Below, one piece after another: positions 43,209 to 56,549 of a stretch of 64,000 nt of DNA. Within the stretch, counting starts at the first letter, position 1; the number at the start of each line of letters is the position of its first letter. A program made the position numbers and the translations under genes. The stretch is from Dugong dugon (taxonomy: Eukaryota; Chordata; Mammalia; Sirenia; Dugongidae), in the NCBI GenBank assembly GCA_030035585.1, contig CM057482.1:16479001-16543000 (forward strand), in the 5' to 3' direction. Below the pieces are notes generated by a model. It did not search any database and was not told the DNA's origin. It saw only the letters and a list, made by a program, of their open reading frames with translations.

Positions 43209-46200
43209 TGGGACCTCTTTTTATGAGGGATCTTCTTAGATCATCTGTGTGATATAAACTTGAACTACAAATTCAAGTGATTGAAGGCCTGTGGTTATGA
43301 ACTTGAGGCTTTTTCTCCTTTTCGTCATATGGGTTAAGTCTAGCTCTCCAAGGTTATACAGATTGGAGATCGCTCTAGTTAGAATATAAGTGCTTGCTTA
43401 CTAATCTGGTTTTTAGATCCCTTTTAGTTTTTTTCTTTGGGGAGATTAGAACAGTGAATAGCAGAAAATCAGACTTGAAGAGTAGGTTACAGCCAGATTG
43501 ACTAGAGTCTTTTGCCGTGTAATGGGTACTAAACAAGTACCAAAAGCAGATACACATATCAATGCCTTTGGATAACAAAGCCAGAAAATAGACTGCTTCA
43601 TTGGTATTTAAATACATGATTAGAATAGTTGATATGAAGGCTAACACATATTATTCCTCAAATAATTACATCTGTGTAATTATATCACAAAGTGATGGCT
43701 GTAGCCGGTAGTTATTTTGGAATCCATTTAATAAATCTTTTTACAAAAAGTAGTAGTTTTTTTTTTTAAACTTTTCAATGCTTTGTTAATTCATTTCTAG
43801 TTCTCAAAATTAAATTAATAACCCCTATATGATATTTTTACTTTTTTTTTTGGGGGTATGACAGAAAAGGTAACAAAAATGAGAGTAAATGTGATTTTAT
43901 TACAGTCATCTTTACCCTACTTGATGCATGCCAAAACCCCTATTGCTCTACCTTTCTTCTTCCTTATTCCTCTATAGGAGGCTGCTCTAAAAATAGCTCC
44001 AGTGATGGATGTTCTACACTGGGTCAGATTGCTGAATATTTGGTTCTTTTGTGAAGTTTAGGAATATGGAGAACTGTGTCTGGTTAGAGTAGGACAAACA
44101 TGTTTTTCAGATGGCAAGCCATTATTCTTTTGAAAATATAATTATAATCCTCTCAATAATTTTGTAGTATGCAATTTTATTTGTTTATTCTTAAAAGGAT
44201 TATATTTTCAAAATATGAAAACAGCTTTGACTCTTACTTCAAAAAGTCTTTTGAATGAATCTCAGAATTGTGTTTTGTTAAATGTAATGAATTTAAGACT
44301 GAACAGAATTAATAACAGATGAGCTATAAATACCCCCTATATGCAAATATTTTATTTCATCTTCCTTTTCTCATCTTGGGTATGTTAACAATCTGGTTTC
44401 CTGGAAAATAGTTTCTCTACCTGTGAAATAGTTGCCTCCAGAAAAGAATTGTTGGCAGTGTTTAACGCTTGATGATAAAATAAATATGCTGACTTTTTCT
44501 CAAAGAGGATGAGGGTTTAACTCCCTTTTGTTATCCTTAACCCCCATTTCCCTTTTTACCTATCATTCAAAAATAATTATATCCTATTTTTTGGAGAAGC
44601 AGATTTTTAAACAGTGACTCCCTCCAAATACCACCAAAATAAGCTGTTGATAAAGCAAAGCTGACATTATGACTTACTGGCAAGTAAAATCACACTGCCT
44701 TTACATAGTCTTAGTCATGACTTTGAAGGCAAAGGCAGGGTATTTTTGAGGTTTCTTGGGGGTCTGGTTTAAGCTTGTCTTTCAATGTAAAGGGCTTGAT
44801 TAAGAGTAATAAATTTATGGTATCATAGATTAGGATTGGTGAACCCTGCAAGGTGAGGTTTTCAGAGTGAGTCTTAGACCATGGTATTAAACTTTTTTTT
44901 CCCTGGGGTTAATAAATTCTCATTTTCCCCATTAATTGAGCATTCTGTCTAGCTGTTATTAATTAATGTCCAAACTCTCTCACAGAACTCTCAAATTCTT
45001 CTCTGCATGGGAAAAGACACTAGGTAGTCTTTCAGTTTTATTTTTTCCCCCTTGAAAGTACCCTTCCTACAGCCTTCTGTCTTCTGTTTCCAACGTAGAC
45101 TGGTTGCTCTTAGGCCTGTTATACAGATGTTGCTTCTCTTTGAATCCCATTTCCTGGATGTTGTGTCTTTTTCTTCTTTGGTTTACTCTTTCTTATTAGA
45201 GAGGCCATCTTCTAGTAGCTTTAAACAAGTTTCTTTTATCCCCCCTGTAAATACTTTGTATGTAGATAACCGACGTGATGAATATCGTGTTTTCTTTTTG
45301 TCTCATGTAATGTTAGCGTTTGATAACAGAAGCATACCTCAAAATAGTTAGAAAAATTAAATTATAATTTTTTTACAGGTATGAAATTTGGAACAATAAA
45401 AATGATTGTGGGCAATTATTTTGGTTTCTAAAGTTCTGGAAAAGAGTATCCACTAAAGTGATTATAAGGCTATATGTAGTTGAATTCTGATTTTTTGTTA
45501 TTCGATTTGTTATGAATATTTTTTGTAACTTTACCAGGTAATGACAGTTAGTAATAAAAAATCTGATACTTTTGCTAAAATTTTATTCCATAAACAAAAA
45601 TAAACACAAAGCACTGTAATCAAATAAATATTTTTTAAAAAAACCTTTTTTTCACAAATTATAGCCTAATATTAGTTTACATTTTAATAGCAAAAAAAGT
45701 TATGTCTTTAAAGGTGTATGTAGTCTCTGAAGATGATAGGCGGGAGCTCAAAGAGACAAATGTTTTATTTTACAGATACCTTGATTCAAAGGAGATCCAG
45801 GCTGCTGTCTCTCATTTTCTCCTAGTTGGGTGTTAGCAGCAGTGCTTGTATCCAGAAAGTATCAAATGGGTTCCAGAAAGAATCTGATTGAAGAGATTCC
45901 CTAAGACTATAGAGGGGGCTTTCACTTCTGCTGTGACTTTATATTTCTTAAGGCCAGACAGGAAGCAAGCTGCCATTTCCTTTGGTTAATAAAAAGGGCC
46001 CTAGAATAAAATGAGCTATAGCACTAGCCACCATACTCCCCTTCCCATTTCTGGGAACATCAGAGCAAGACAGCTAGTAGAGATGATTCAAAAATTTTGT
46101 CAACTGGCTGTTCTCTGCAGACTTCCTCCTTGACCATGGTTGAAAAGCTCTAAAAAGCGCTAACTTAGTATCTGTTGAATGGGCTTTTCAGGGGTGACCC

Positions 46201-46734
46201 TGAGAATGGTAATGTCAAATGAATGGCATACATAGTCAGCGTGTTGATCATGGGCAAGAGTATTCATTTTGCGCTGCTTAGTTTCTAAGGAATAGAGAGA
46301 AGTTTGGAGAAAGGTATCGAGGCGGGGTAGGAGAATGTTTTAAGCCAGATTCATTTCTCCTGTGCTTCTCCCCAAAACTAGTAAGAATTGGCTCTGCCGT
46401 GATTCTATCACTTTAATATTTCTTTTGTATAACAGGCTTTTAAAAATAAGTAAATAAACAGTTTTTGGAAAAGCTGTAATTTTAGTGTACTTGCCTAAAC
46501 CCTTACTGGGGTCTTGGAAATGGTAACTTTAAGAGAGGGAAAGAAAGGAGGAAGAAAGATGATGACCCGTGGAAACATTAATACAAGTTTTGATTTAGGT
46601 TTAAATATTGGCCACAATAATATGTAACATGTATATACTTATCTTAGTATTATTCAAATATATAACTGGGAATTACTATAAATGATAGATAGTGTCCTTA
46701 AAAATGAAAGACATTTTATGTGAGAAGTAGCAGT
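43209..46734 (+). other. Single-copy-looking intron, no gene or repeat recognised
   Basis: AT-rich. Frames such as 45052-45351 have no splice context or homology that I recognise. I saw no further LRRC49-type exon. Confidence 0.55.
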
Positions 46735-46945
46735 GTATTGTATTTTAAAGAGCAGAACACTAAAAGTCAGGATAAATGAGATCTTGTCCTGTCTCAGCCT
46801 GTAAGACAATATTTAATCCTGGGAAATCCCCTACCCCATCACTGCCCCTGCCCCTGCGACAACCTAGACTACTCACTTTTTCTCATGTGAATAATGAGGT
46901 CGTAGATTAGGTAATTACTAAACTTCCTCTTAAAATTCTGTTGTA
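46735..46945 (+). mobile_element. Possible MIR-type ancient SINE
   Basis: AAAGAGCAGAACACTAAAAGTCAGG, TCTTGTCCTGTCTCAGCC, then TTTTTCTCATGTGAATAATGAGG follow the MIR order loosely. Confidence 0.35.
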
Positions 46946-47714
46946 TGTCATGCTTTTCAGAAGGTTTATGTCTTTTCACTTAATGAAGTTAGGTAGCTTT
47001 GTTTGTATTTATTTTTTTAAATCATTTGAGCCTAAACATTTCAGTATTTGCTAAGACAGCAGTGGTTCACTCTGGGGTTCTGTACCTAAATAGAACAGGG
47101 TAGATTTCCAATTGTAAGGACCTCTTGATACTTGCTTAGATTGGATGTTGCCTTTACGGTGCCCTTCAGTGACACTCATTGTAATCTACTTTTAGTTTTA
47201 TTGGGGAATTGTAGGTATATTGGTTCATTTGTCACTGAGTAGTACGCTTCAAAGGTTTTGAGAACAGTGAGGTAACTAGCTTTGCAATTCTCACTACTGT
47301 TTGGAAGGCTAATTGCATAAATTTAAATTTTAAAGCGTTTGAACTGCCTTCTTTTAAAAGTGACTTTTAACAGATGTTTGATAATACTATATTTGTGCTA
47401 CAGTTGAAATGCTAAAGTAGCATTTTGGCTTCTTTCCCAAAAGCATGCTTAAAGAGGCTAGCGGCAGCATCCCTCGGTGTTCTCTTCAGTGCTTTCTACC
47501 TTGCGAGTGGTGCAGCTTGCTCTGCAGATGTACCGAAACCCTCCCATTTAATCTGCAGTGGAGAAGAATGAAGCTCAATGTCTGGTAGAAATCAGTGGTG
47601 TAGCAAGGTTGCAGTAAATAGAAATGACTGTATATTTTAACCACTGAGCATGAAGACATTTATTATACTTTTTTTTCTTTCAGCTGATAAATTTTTCTTT
47701 CTGTTTCCTTCTAG
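46946..47714 (+). other. Intron before the third LRRC49 exon
   Basis: No repeat recognised. A pyrimidine-rich run (TTTTTTTTCTTTCAG, TTTCTTTCTGTTTCCTTCTAG) leads into the acceptor; the first AG at about 47682-47684 is a possible cryptic acceptor. Confidence 0.55.
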
Positions 47715-47776
47715 AGAGATGTGGATAATTTGCCCTGCCTCCAACGCCTGTTTCTCAGCTTTAACAATATATCTAG
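47715..47776 (+). CDS. LRRC49: LRRC49 exon, leucine-rich repeat segment (partial CDS)
   Basis: A 62-base exon after acceptor TTCCTTCTAG with a consensus donor GTAAGT at 47777. It reads 20 full codons, beginning RDVDNLPCLQ and continuing through LFLSFNN, then leaves two bases (AG) of a split codon. Joined to the previous exon, the LRR cores keep a strict 22-residue spacing. The next exon, which must supply the last base of the split codon, is not found before the right edge, so this intron is longer than 16 kb. The 31.65-kb intron upstream is swollen by L1 insertions. The reading frame is intact and the exon shows no sign of being a pseudogene. Confidence 0.9.
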
Positions 47777-48959
47777 GTAAGTGGAAACTTCCAACTTGTC
47801 ATTTATTAACATCTTCACTATGTGGGTTCTGGTGCTTTAAACTGGCATTGTAAACCTTTGGATAATTTTATTGGCATGTAAGATTTTAAGTGAGAAAATG
47901 ACAGGACAGTCTTATGACAAAGTTCTTTGTGGAAAACAAAGCTCTCCTGCGTATTAGTGCCTCTAATGCTAAAATGATGAAATTAGCATAGCATATGCTT
48001 TTTATTTAATTATACTTCAGAGTTGCTGTTTTGTAAAATGTGTGCACACGGATATTTTACCATATATTTTGCTGTCCTTTGTTTGACATTCACTGCACGA
48101 GGCCATTGAATTAGATTTTCTTTCATAAATTATCATCTAAAATTTGTATAGCTACTAAGCAATTTTGATACGGAAGGCTATGTTCGTCACTGTGCCACTG
48201 GGTAATTAGGCCATAACTGCCCTCTAACTTAGTATTCCTACTTAGAATTAATGCTGCTAGGAGGTGGTATATTGGAATATATATATGTATAAATTTTGTT
48301 TTCTAAAGGTTTGAAGCATATAACCTTTATATTGTGATGATGTCTCATTCAGTGTCAGTGTGGAAGCTTCAGAACTGAAGCCACAAATACATAGGCAGAC
48401 TTTCAATGTATGCAAAAGGAACTCTACTCTTTCCCTCGTTCCTTCTTCTCCTCCCCGCCCCCCAACCCCTTCGTTCTAAGGAGGCTTTGTAACTACTACT
48501 TAATTCCTACTTTCACTTCAAGGCTGTACTTTGAACCTGCTTTTATAAGAGTATAAGAATTAAGTATACCAAAAGAGTTTACAGCGTATCTCTTCCTGAA
48601 CTCTAGGTCTATACTTCTGAATATTAAAAACCAGTTTAGTTTTTGTGCATTTTCCTGTTTGTGTCTTTTTCCTCCTCTATCAGACTTCGGTGTTAACCCA
48701 TCTCCCTATAGTATATTTCTAAAACAGATTACGTCCAGATGGTGAGCTTTGTATATCGGCATAATTTCAGGGAAAATACTCTTGCTCTTTTTTTTTTTTC
48801 TTCTGTGGAAAGAAAAAAATTAAAGTTTTCTGAAAAACTTTTTATATTCTTCACAGTTTATGTTGGAATATAGTATTCCAGCTGCATTTTTATCTTGTTG
48901 TGGAGAAAAGTTTTTTTTCAGTGACAGTGGAGGAGACACTAAATTTCTGTTACAAATTT
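47777..48959 (+). other. Intron after the third LRRC49 exon
   Basis: Single-copy-looking, with a CT-rich patch at about 48426-48475. No exon or repeat recognised. Confidence 0.55.
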
Positions 48960-48972
48960 CTGCCTGAAGATT
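48960..48972 (+). repeat. Target site duplication of L1 G, left copy
   Basis: CTGCCTGAAGATT; the right copy at 56550-56562 reads CTGCCTAAAGATT (12 of 13). Confidence 0.85.
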
Positions 48973-49937
48973 TTTTTTTTATTTTTTCACGTACAAAAAT
49001 TTATGCATACATTGTAATGTGACTCTAATTGCTCTCCCCATACTGTGACAGCACACTCCTCCTTTCCATCTATGATTTCCCATGTCCATTCAACCAACCC
49101 CTAACCCTCTCTGCCTTCCCATCTCACCTCCGGACAGAAGCTGCCCCTATGGTCTCTTGTATCTGCTTGACTAAGAGGCACATTCTTCATGAGCAACACT
49201 TTATGCCCCACAGTCCAGTCCAATCCCTGTCTGAAGAGTTGGCCTCGGAAATTGTTTTAGTTCTGGGCTGATAGAGAATCCAGGAGCAATGCTTTTCAGG
49301 GTTCCTCCAGTCTCACTCAGACCACTAAGTCTGGTCTTCTTACTAGAATTGGAGTTCTGCACCCCACCTTTCTCCTGCTTCATCCGGGACTCTCTGTTGT
49401 GTTCCCCATCAGGGCAGTCATTGGTGGTAGCCAGGCACCATCCAGTTCTTCTGGTCTCAGGCTGATGAAGTCTCTGGTTTATGCCGCCCTTTCTGTCTCT
49501 TGGGCTAATACTTTCCTCATGTCTTTGGTGTTCTTCATTCTCCTTTACTACAGGTGGTTGGGACCAATTGATGCATCTCAGATGGCCACTTGCAAGCTAT
49601 TAAGACCCCAGACACCACTAACCAAAGTTGGATGCAGAACATTTTCTTAATAAGCTTTGTTATGCCAATTGACCTAGATGTCCCCTGAAAGCATGGTCCC
49701 CAGACCCCTACCCCTGCTACTCTGTCCCTCAAAGTGTTTGATTGTATTCAGGAAACTTCTTAGATTTAGTTTTTAGTCCAGTTGTGCTGACTTCCTGTGT
49801 AGTGTGTGCTGTCCTTCCCTTCACCTAAGATAATTCTTGTCTACTATCTAGCTAGTAAATAACCCTCACCCTCCCTCCCCACCATCGTAACCATCAAGGA
49901 ATGTTTTTTTCCTGTGTTTAAACCTTTTCTTGACTTC

Positions 49938-52900
49938 TTATAATTGTGGTCTTATACAATATTTGTCCTTCTGTGACTGACTAAATTCACTCGGCGTAAT
50001 GACCTCCAGCTTCCTCCATGTTATAAAATGTTTCACGGATTCATTGTTGTTCTTTATTGTTGTATAGTATTCTATGTGTGGATATACCATAATTTGTTTA
50101 TCCATTCATCCCTTGATGGGCACCTACATTGTTTCCATCTTTTTGCTATCGTGGACAGTGCTGCAGTGAACATGGGTGTGCATATATCTATTCGTGTGAC
50201 GGCTCTTATTTCTCTAGGATATATTCCAAGGAACAGGATAGCTGGATCATATGGTACTTCTATTTCTAGCTTTTTAAGGAAGTGCCAAATCAATTTCCAA
50301 AGTGGTTGTACCATTTTACATTCCCACCAACAGTGTATAAGTGTTCCAGTCTCCCCACAACCTCTCCAACATTTATTATTTTGTGTTTTTTGGATGAATG
50401 CTAGCCTTGTTGGGGTGAGATGATATCTCATTGTAGTTTTGATTTGCATTTCTCTAACGGCTAATGATTGTGAGCATTTTCTCATGTGTCTGTTAGCCGC
50501 CTGAATGTCTTCTTTGGCGAAGCGCCTGTTCATATCCTTTGCCCGTTTTATTTGTCTTTTTGTTATTGAGGTTTTGCAGTATCTGGTAGGTTTTAGAGAT
50601 TAGACGCTATTGGATTTGTCATAGCCAAAAATTTTTTCCCCAGTCTGTAGGTTGTCTTTTGACTCTTTTGGTGAAGTCTTTTGATGAGCATAAGTGTTTG
50701 ATTTTTAGGAGCTCCCATTTATCTAGTCTCTCTTCCGGTGCTTGTGCATTGTTACTTATGGTTTGTATTGTGTTTATGCCATATATTAGGGCTCCTAGCA
50801 TTGTCCTTATTTTTTCTTCCATGATCTTTATCATTTTTGATTTTATATTTAAGTCTCTGATTCATTTTGAGTTAGTTTTTGTACATGGTGTGAGGTATGG
50901 CTCTTGTTTCATTTTTTTGCATATGGATATCCAGTTATGCCAGCACCATTTGTTAAAAAGACTGTCTTTTCTCCAATTAATGGACTTTGGCCCTTTGTCA
51001 AATATCAGCTGCTCATAGGCGGATGAATTTATATCTGTATTCTCAATTCTGTTCCATTGGTCTATGTATCTGTTGTTGTACCAGTACCAGGCTGTTTTGA
51101 CTACCGTGGCAGTATAATAGGTTCTAAAATCAGGTAGTGTGAGGACTCCCACTTTGTTCTTCTTGAGTAATGCTTTACTTATTTGGGGCCGCTTCCCTTT
51201 CCATAGGAAGTTGGTGATTTGTTTCTCCATCTCATTAAAAAAATGCCGGTGTAATTTGGATCGGGATTGCATTGTATCTGTAGATTGCTTTGGGTAGTAG
51301 TAACGTTTTCACAATGTTGAGTCTACCTATCCATGAGCAAGGTATGTTTTTCCACTTATGCAGGTCTCTTTTGGTTTCTTGCAGTAGTGTCTTGTAGTTT
51401 TCGGTGTAGAGGTCTTCTACGTCTCTGGTTAGATTTATTCCTAAGTATTTTATCTTCTTGGGGGCTATTGTAAATGGTACTGAGTTGATGATTTCCTTTC
51501 CGAGGCTCTCTTTGTTGGTGTAAAGGAATCCAACAGATTTTTGTATGTTTATCTTGTATCCTGAAGTTTGCTGAAATCTTGTATCAGTTCCAGTCGTTTT
51601 CTTGTGGATTCTTTGGGGTTTTCTGTGTATGAAATCATATCATCTGCAAATAGAGATACTTTGACTCCTTCCCTACCAATTTGGATGCCCTTTATTTCTT
51701 TTTCTAGCCTAATTGCTCTGGCTAGGACCTCCAGCACAGTGTTGAATAAGAGTGGTGATAAAGGGCACCCTTGTCTGGTTCTCGTTCTCAAGGGGAATGC
51801 TTTCAAAGTCTCTCCATTTAGGATGATGATGGCTGTTGGCTTTGTATAAATTCCCTTAATTATGTTGAAGAATTTCCCTTCTATTCCTATTTTGTTGAGA
51901 GTTTTTATCATGAATGAGTGTTAGAAATTGTCAAGTGCCTTTTCTGCATCAATTGATGAGAACATATGGTTCTTGTCTTTTGTTTTATTTATGTGATGGA
52001 TTACATTGATTGTTTTTCTAATGTTGAACCCTCCCTGCATACCTGGTATAAATCCCACGTGATCATGGTGAATTATTTTTTTTTTGATATGTTGCTGAAT
52101 TTTATTGGCTAGAATTTTGTTGAGGAGTTCTGCACCAATGCTCATGAGGGATATTGGTCTGTCATTTTCTTTTTTTGTGGTGTCTTTACCTGGTTTTTGT
52201 ATCAGGGTTATGCTGGCTTCATAGAATGAGTTTGGGAGTATTCCATCCTTTTCTGTGCTCTGAAATACCTTTAGTAGTATTAGTGTTAACTCTTCTCTGA
52301 AAGTTTGGTATAATCCTCCAGTAAAGCCATCTGGGCCAGGGCTTTTTTTTTTATTGGGAGTTTTTTAATTCCCTTTTCAATCTCTTCTTTTATTATGGGT
52401 TTATTTAGTTGTTCTACCTCTGTTTATGTTAGTTTAGGTAGGTAGTGAGTTTCTAGAAATTTGTCCATTTCCTCTAGGTTTTCAACTTTGTTAGGGTACA
52501 GTTTTTCATAGTATTCTGTTATGATTCTTTTAATTTCAGTTAGGTCTGTTGTGATATCACCCATCTCATTTCTAATATGGGTTATCTGCTTCTTCTCCTG
52601 TTTTTCTTTTGTCAGTTTGGCCAGTGGTTTATCAATTTTGTTGATCTTTTCAAAGAACCAGCTTTTGGTCTTGTTAACACTTTCAGTTGTTTTTCTGTTC
52701 TCTATTTCACTTAATTCTGTTCTAATTCTTATTATTTCCTTTCTTCTGATGCCTGAGGAGTTTTGCTGCTCTCTTTCTACTTGTTCAAGTTGTAGGGTTA
52801 ATGTTTTGATTTTGGCCCTTTCTTCTTTTGGGATGTGTGCATTTATTCCTATAAACTGACCTCTGAGCACTGCTTTTTGTGTGTCCCAAAGGTTCTGGTA

Positions 52901-53791
52901 GGATGTGTTTTCATTCTTGTTTGAGTCTATGAATTTCTTTATTCCATCCTTAATTTCTTCTGTAACCCAGTAGTTTTTGTGCAAGGTGTTGTTCAGTTTC
53001 CATGTGTTTGATTTTTTTTCCTTGCTTTTTCTGCTGTTGATTTCTACTTTTATGGCTTTATGGTCAGAAAAGATGGTTTGTGATATTTCGATGCTTTGGA
53101 TTTTGTTAAGGCTTGCTTTATGGCCTAATATGTGGTCTATTCTGGAGAATGTTCCATGTGCATTGGAAAAGAAAGTATACTTGGCTGCTATTGGGTGGAG
53201 TGTTCTGTATATGTCTAAGAGATCAAGTTGGTTGATTGTAGCATTTAGCTCTTCTGTGTCTTTGTTGAGCTTCTTTCTGGATGTTCTGTCCTTCACCGAA
53301 AGTGGTGCGTTGAAGTCCCCTACTACTATTGTGGAGCTGCGTATCTCTCATTTCAGTGCTTTTAGAGTTTTTTTTAATGTATTTTGGAGCCCTGTCATTG
53401 GGTGCATATACATTTATTATAGTTATGCCCTCCTGGTGTATTGACCCTTTAATCATTATATCGTGTCCTTCCTTATCCTTTGTTGTGGATTTTACTTTAA
53501 AGTCTGTTTTGTCAGAGATTAATATTGCCACTCCTGCTCTTTTTGGAGTGTTGTCTGCTTAATATATTTTTTTCCATCCTTCGAGTTTTTGTTTGTGTCT
53601 TTAAGTCTAAGGTGTTTCTCTTGTAGGCAGCATATAGACGGATCGTGTTTTTTCATACCATCTGGCACTCTCTGTCTATTTACTGGTGCATTTAGTCCAT
53701 TTACATTCAGTGTAATTATTGATAGGTATGAGTTTAGTGCTGTCGTTTTGTTGTCTTTTTTCGTGTGTTGTTCACAGTTTCTTTGTTCCAC
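49938..53791 (-). pseudogene. L1 G ORF2 (endonuclease and reverse transcriptase), broken
   Basis: Homologous span from ATG at 53791 (with a short N-terminal extension relative to copy A, where the usual ATG position reads ACG) to TAA at 49938-49940. Open pieces: 53519-53791 ([16 protein letters not shown], in which the catalytic-site THL is KHL), 52424-53296 (290 codons, endonuclease end SDHKAIKVE through the EN-RT linker), 51549-51911 ([10 protein letters not shown] and [14 protein letters not shown]), 50862-51272 and 50072-50533 (cysteine-rich C-terminus HCWWECKMV). Frameshifts separate them. Not functional. Confidence 0.88.
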
Positions 53792-53809
53792 TTAATTTTC
53801 TGTGCTGAG

Positions 53810-54001
53810 TCATTTTTCTTTATGTATTTTCATTGTTGTTGATTTTGTGTTTACTGAGTCTTTATATTTTTCTAGTTTTTTATTTTGACTTGTAGGATTG
53901 TTAGTTTCCTTTGTGGTTACCTTAATATTTACTCCTATTTTTCTAAGTTTATACCAGTCATTTCTTTCTTTATATCGCCTTGTCTTCCTCTCCATAGGCA
54001 A
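53810..54001 (-). CDS. Small lysine-rich frame in the L1 G inter-ORF spacer
   Basis: 63 codons (MPMERKTRRY start; VTTKETNN in the middle) ending 18 bases before the ORF2 ATG. It corresponds in position and partly in sequence to the 63-codon frame of copy A (1484-1675). No known function; it may simply be A-rich spacer without stops. Confidence 0.25.
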   Translation of the reverse strand: MPMERKTRRYKERNDWYKLRKIGVNIKVTTKETNNPTSQNKKLEKYKDSVNTKSTTMKIHKEK

Positions 54002-54183
54002 AATCTATGTCTATGTTTTTTAAGTCCCTCTTTTTTGTTTTAATGTTGTCATCTTTTACATATTGACATCTGTTTCCCTATTTTCAGTGTTATAGCTTTG
54101 ATTTACTTCTGTGACTTCCCTATCTGGGTTGATATCTTGTTACTCTGTCCTGTGTTCTAGTCTTTGGTTGTTATCTGATGTTA

Positions 54184-55176
54184 CTAGTTTTCTGACCAGA
54201 GGACTCCCTTTAGTGTTTCTTGTAATTTTGGTTTGGTTTTTGCAAATTCCCTAAATTTCTGTTTATCTGGAAATGCCCTAATTTTGCTATCATATTTGAG
54301 ACACAGTTTTGCTGGATATATAATTCTTGGCTGGCAGTTTTTTTTCTGTGAGTCTTTATATATGTCATCCCATTGCCTTCTTGCCTGCATGGTTTCTGCT
54401 GAGTAGTCCGAGCTTATTCTTATTGACTCTCCTTTGTAGATGACTTTTGGTTTATCCCTAGCTGCTCTTAAAATTCTCTCTTTATCTTTGGTTTTGACAA
54501 GTTTGATTATAATATGTCTTGGTGACTTTCTTTTGGGATCTACCTGTTGTGGGGTTCAAGGAGCATCTTGGATAGGTATCTTGTCATCTTTCACGATATC
54601 AGGGAAGTTTTCTGCCAACAAATCTTCTATAATTCTCTCTGTATTTTCTGTTATCCCCCCTGTTCTGGTACTCCAATCACTCATAGATTATTCCTCTTGA
54701 TAGAGTCTCACATATTCTTAAGGTTCTTCCCTTGTTTTTCATCCTTTTATCTGATTTTTCCTCAAATAAGTTGGTGTCAAGTGCTTTATCTTCAATCTCA
54801 CTAATTTTGATTTCCATTGCCTCAATTCTGCTCCTGTGACTTTCTGTTGAGTTGTCTAGTTCTGAAATTTTGTTGTTAATCTTCTGGGTTTCTGATTGCT
54901 GTCTCTCTATGGATTTTCGCAGCCTGTTAATTTGTCATTATACTCTTCTCTAATCTTTTTAATTTCCTCTATTACGTGTTCTGCATTTTGATTAATTCCC
55001 TTCTTAATTTCTTGAAGAGTTCTGTATATTAATCTTTTGTATTCTGCCTCCAGTAATTCCAAGAAATTTTTGTCCTCTGGAAAATTTCTAGATTCTTTAT
55101 TTTGGGAGCTTGCTGAAGCCATCATGGATTGCCACTTTATGTGATTTGGTATTGACTGTTGTCTCCAAGCCATCAA
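54184..55176 (-). pseudogene. L1 G ORF1, broken
   Basis: Starts MMAWRQQSIP at 55176; 331-codon homologous span to the stop at 54184. The first 89 codons are open to 54907, covering the N-terminus and start of the coiled coil. Several stops and shifts follow, and the C-terminal domain (MQARRQWDDIYK, PKLQETLKGVL) reads open at 54390-54184. More decayed than ORF1 of A or B. Confidence 0.85.
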
Positions 55177-56549
55177 TCAGTTAGTGTATTTATTTATTTT
55201 ATGTTTGCTTACTGTGTCCTAGCTTCTTGTTTTGTTTTGATATGCACGAATAGGCTGCTTGTATGAGCTAGTTTGATTATTGGCACCGTAGAAGCTCTAA
55301 TGTCCTGTCTCCAGGTGGTTAGATCTGTTACTAGTTATGTGAGCTCAGGAGTCTGCCCACTCCTCCTGTATGGATTCAGCTCAGGTGCCCAGGCAGATAG
55401 CCACCAAGTGTGTGGTGTAGGCTCTTGCTTACAGTCCTAGGCAGGCATGAGTGATTGGTTTAGGCACAGGCATCTGGCTGCAGGAGGGGGACATACTCTG
55501 AGCAAGGCAGGGGGCTGACGGCCACCCCCGAGTGTCAAAGAGGAAGGCATGTCCCTGTTGCCTAGAGCATGTAGGTGGGTGGGGTTTGCAGCCGGACTAT
55601 GAGCACCTAATGCTGTTGGGTGTAAGGACTGGGGAGCACCTCTTATTCATGGGCCCCTGTTGCAGGTGGCTAGGTGGCATGGGTGGAGCCACCAGTCCTC
55701 AGGCCCCTGATATGGATAGGTGAAGACCCTGCTTAATGGGCAGAGCAGTGTCAAATGTCAAGAACCTGCCACTTCACAGCTGAAATAGTTGAAGTTAGAG
55801 TTCCAGTATATATCCTTTTGTACCACAGTAAATGAGGGCCTACACTGTTGAGATGGGCCCTCACAAGTCTATGCAGGGGGAAAGGCACTCGAAGTCCGTG
55901 GATCCCTTATGCCTTTGCCTAGGCAAAGGAGCTGCCCCTACCCTGGGTTCCTGGCTTAGGGTAACCGGCAGTTTATTTTTTCCCGTTTGTTAGTTGTTTA
56001 CTCTCCAAGGCAGGGAGAATGTCTTCGGGCATGTGACAGATCCTACTTCCGGCCCAGGGGATTCGGCAATTACTGAAGCCCGTCCTGGACCCAGTGCAGA
56101 GCAGGGAGTGGGGAGGTAAATGGGAGAGAGGTTTTTCCCTAAGGGGGGTGTTTTTGATGCACGCAGTAGGCTGTACGCAACTACTTATCTTTCACCGGTG
56201 AGGGCTGCTTCTCACAGGTTCTGGGTGGCTGTATAGACTGTATGGCACTGGGTTTCTCCTGGTGTGGAAAATGCACCTCCTGAGCACGGTTGCTTGCTTG
56301 CCTGACTGCTCACCCACGAGCTAATCAGGCCTGAAAGGCTCAGGCTCTTGCTGGGTCAGGTCTGGCAACTTCTCGCTGCTTCCGAACCGTCTCTCCCTCC
56401 CCCGCCACTCAGTCCAGTTCCTCAACTCTGCCTTTGATGTTCAGAGCTCCCAGATTGCCGTATATAATTAAATCACTTGTTTTTTCAGGTCTTTGTTGTA
56501 AGAGGGTCCACCGGAAGCATCTGACTACTCCGCCATTGGCCCCACCTCC
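55177..56549 (-). promoter_or_regulatory. L1 G 5'UTR
   Basis: Moderately GC-rich, about 1.37 kb, no tandem monomers. The 5' terminus carries ATGGCGG on the minus strand (56530-56536), matching a YY1 core. Frames such as 55532-55723 are not genes. Confidence 0.75.

Larger units (their letters stand above)
48973..56549 (-). mobile_element. Full-length L1 LINE (copy G), lineage 2, inactive
   Basis: Sense is minus. 5'UTR 56549-55177, ORF1 55176-54184, ORF2 53791-49938, 3'UTR to about 48990. 13-bp duplications bound it. The 3' end stops about 45 bases short of the normal lineage end, so the tail was added at an upstream site. Its 5'UTR has no monomer array and is unrelated to those of A and B except for the terminal ATGGCG motif. 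Confidence 0.93.

Noticed and set aside
47650..47853. 67-codon + frame across the third exon
   Set aside because: It is in a different frame from the LRR reading and ignores the clear acceptor and donor. The LRR frame is the real one.
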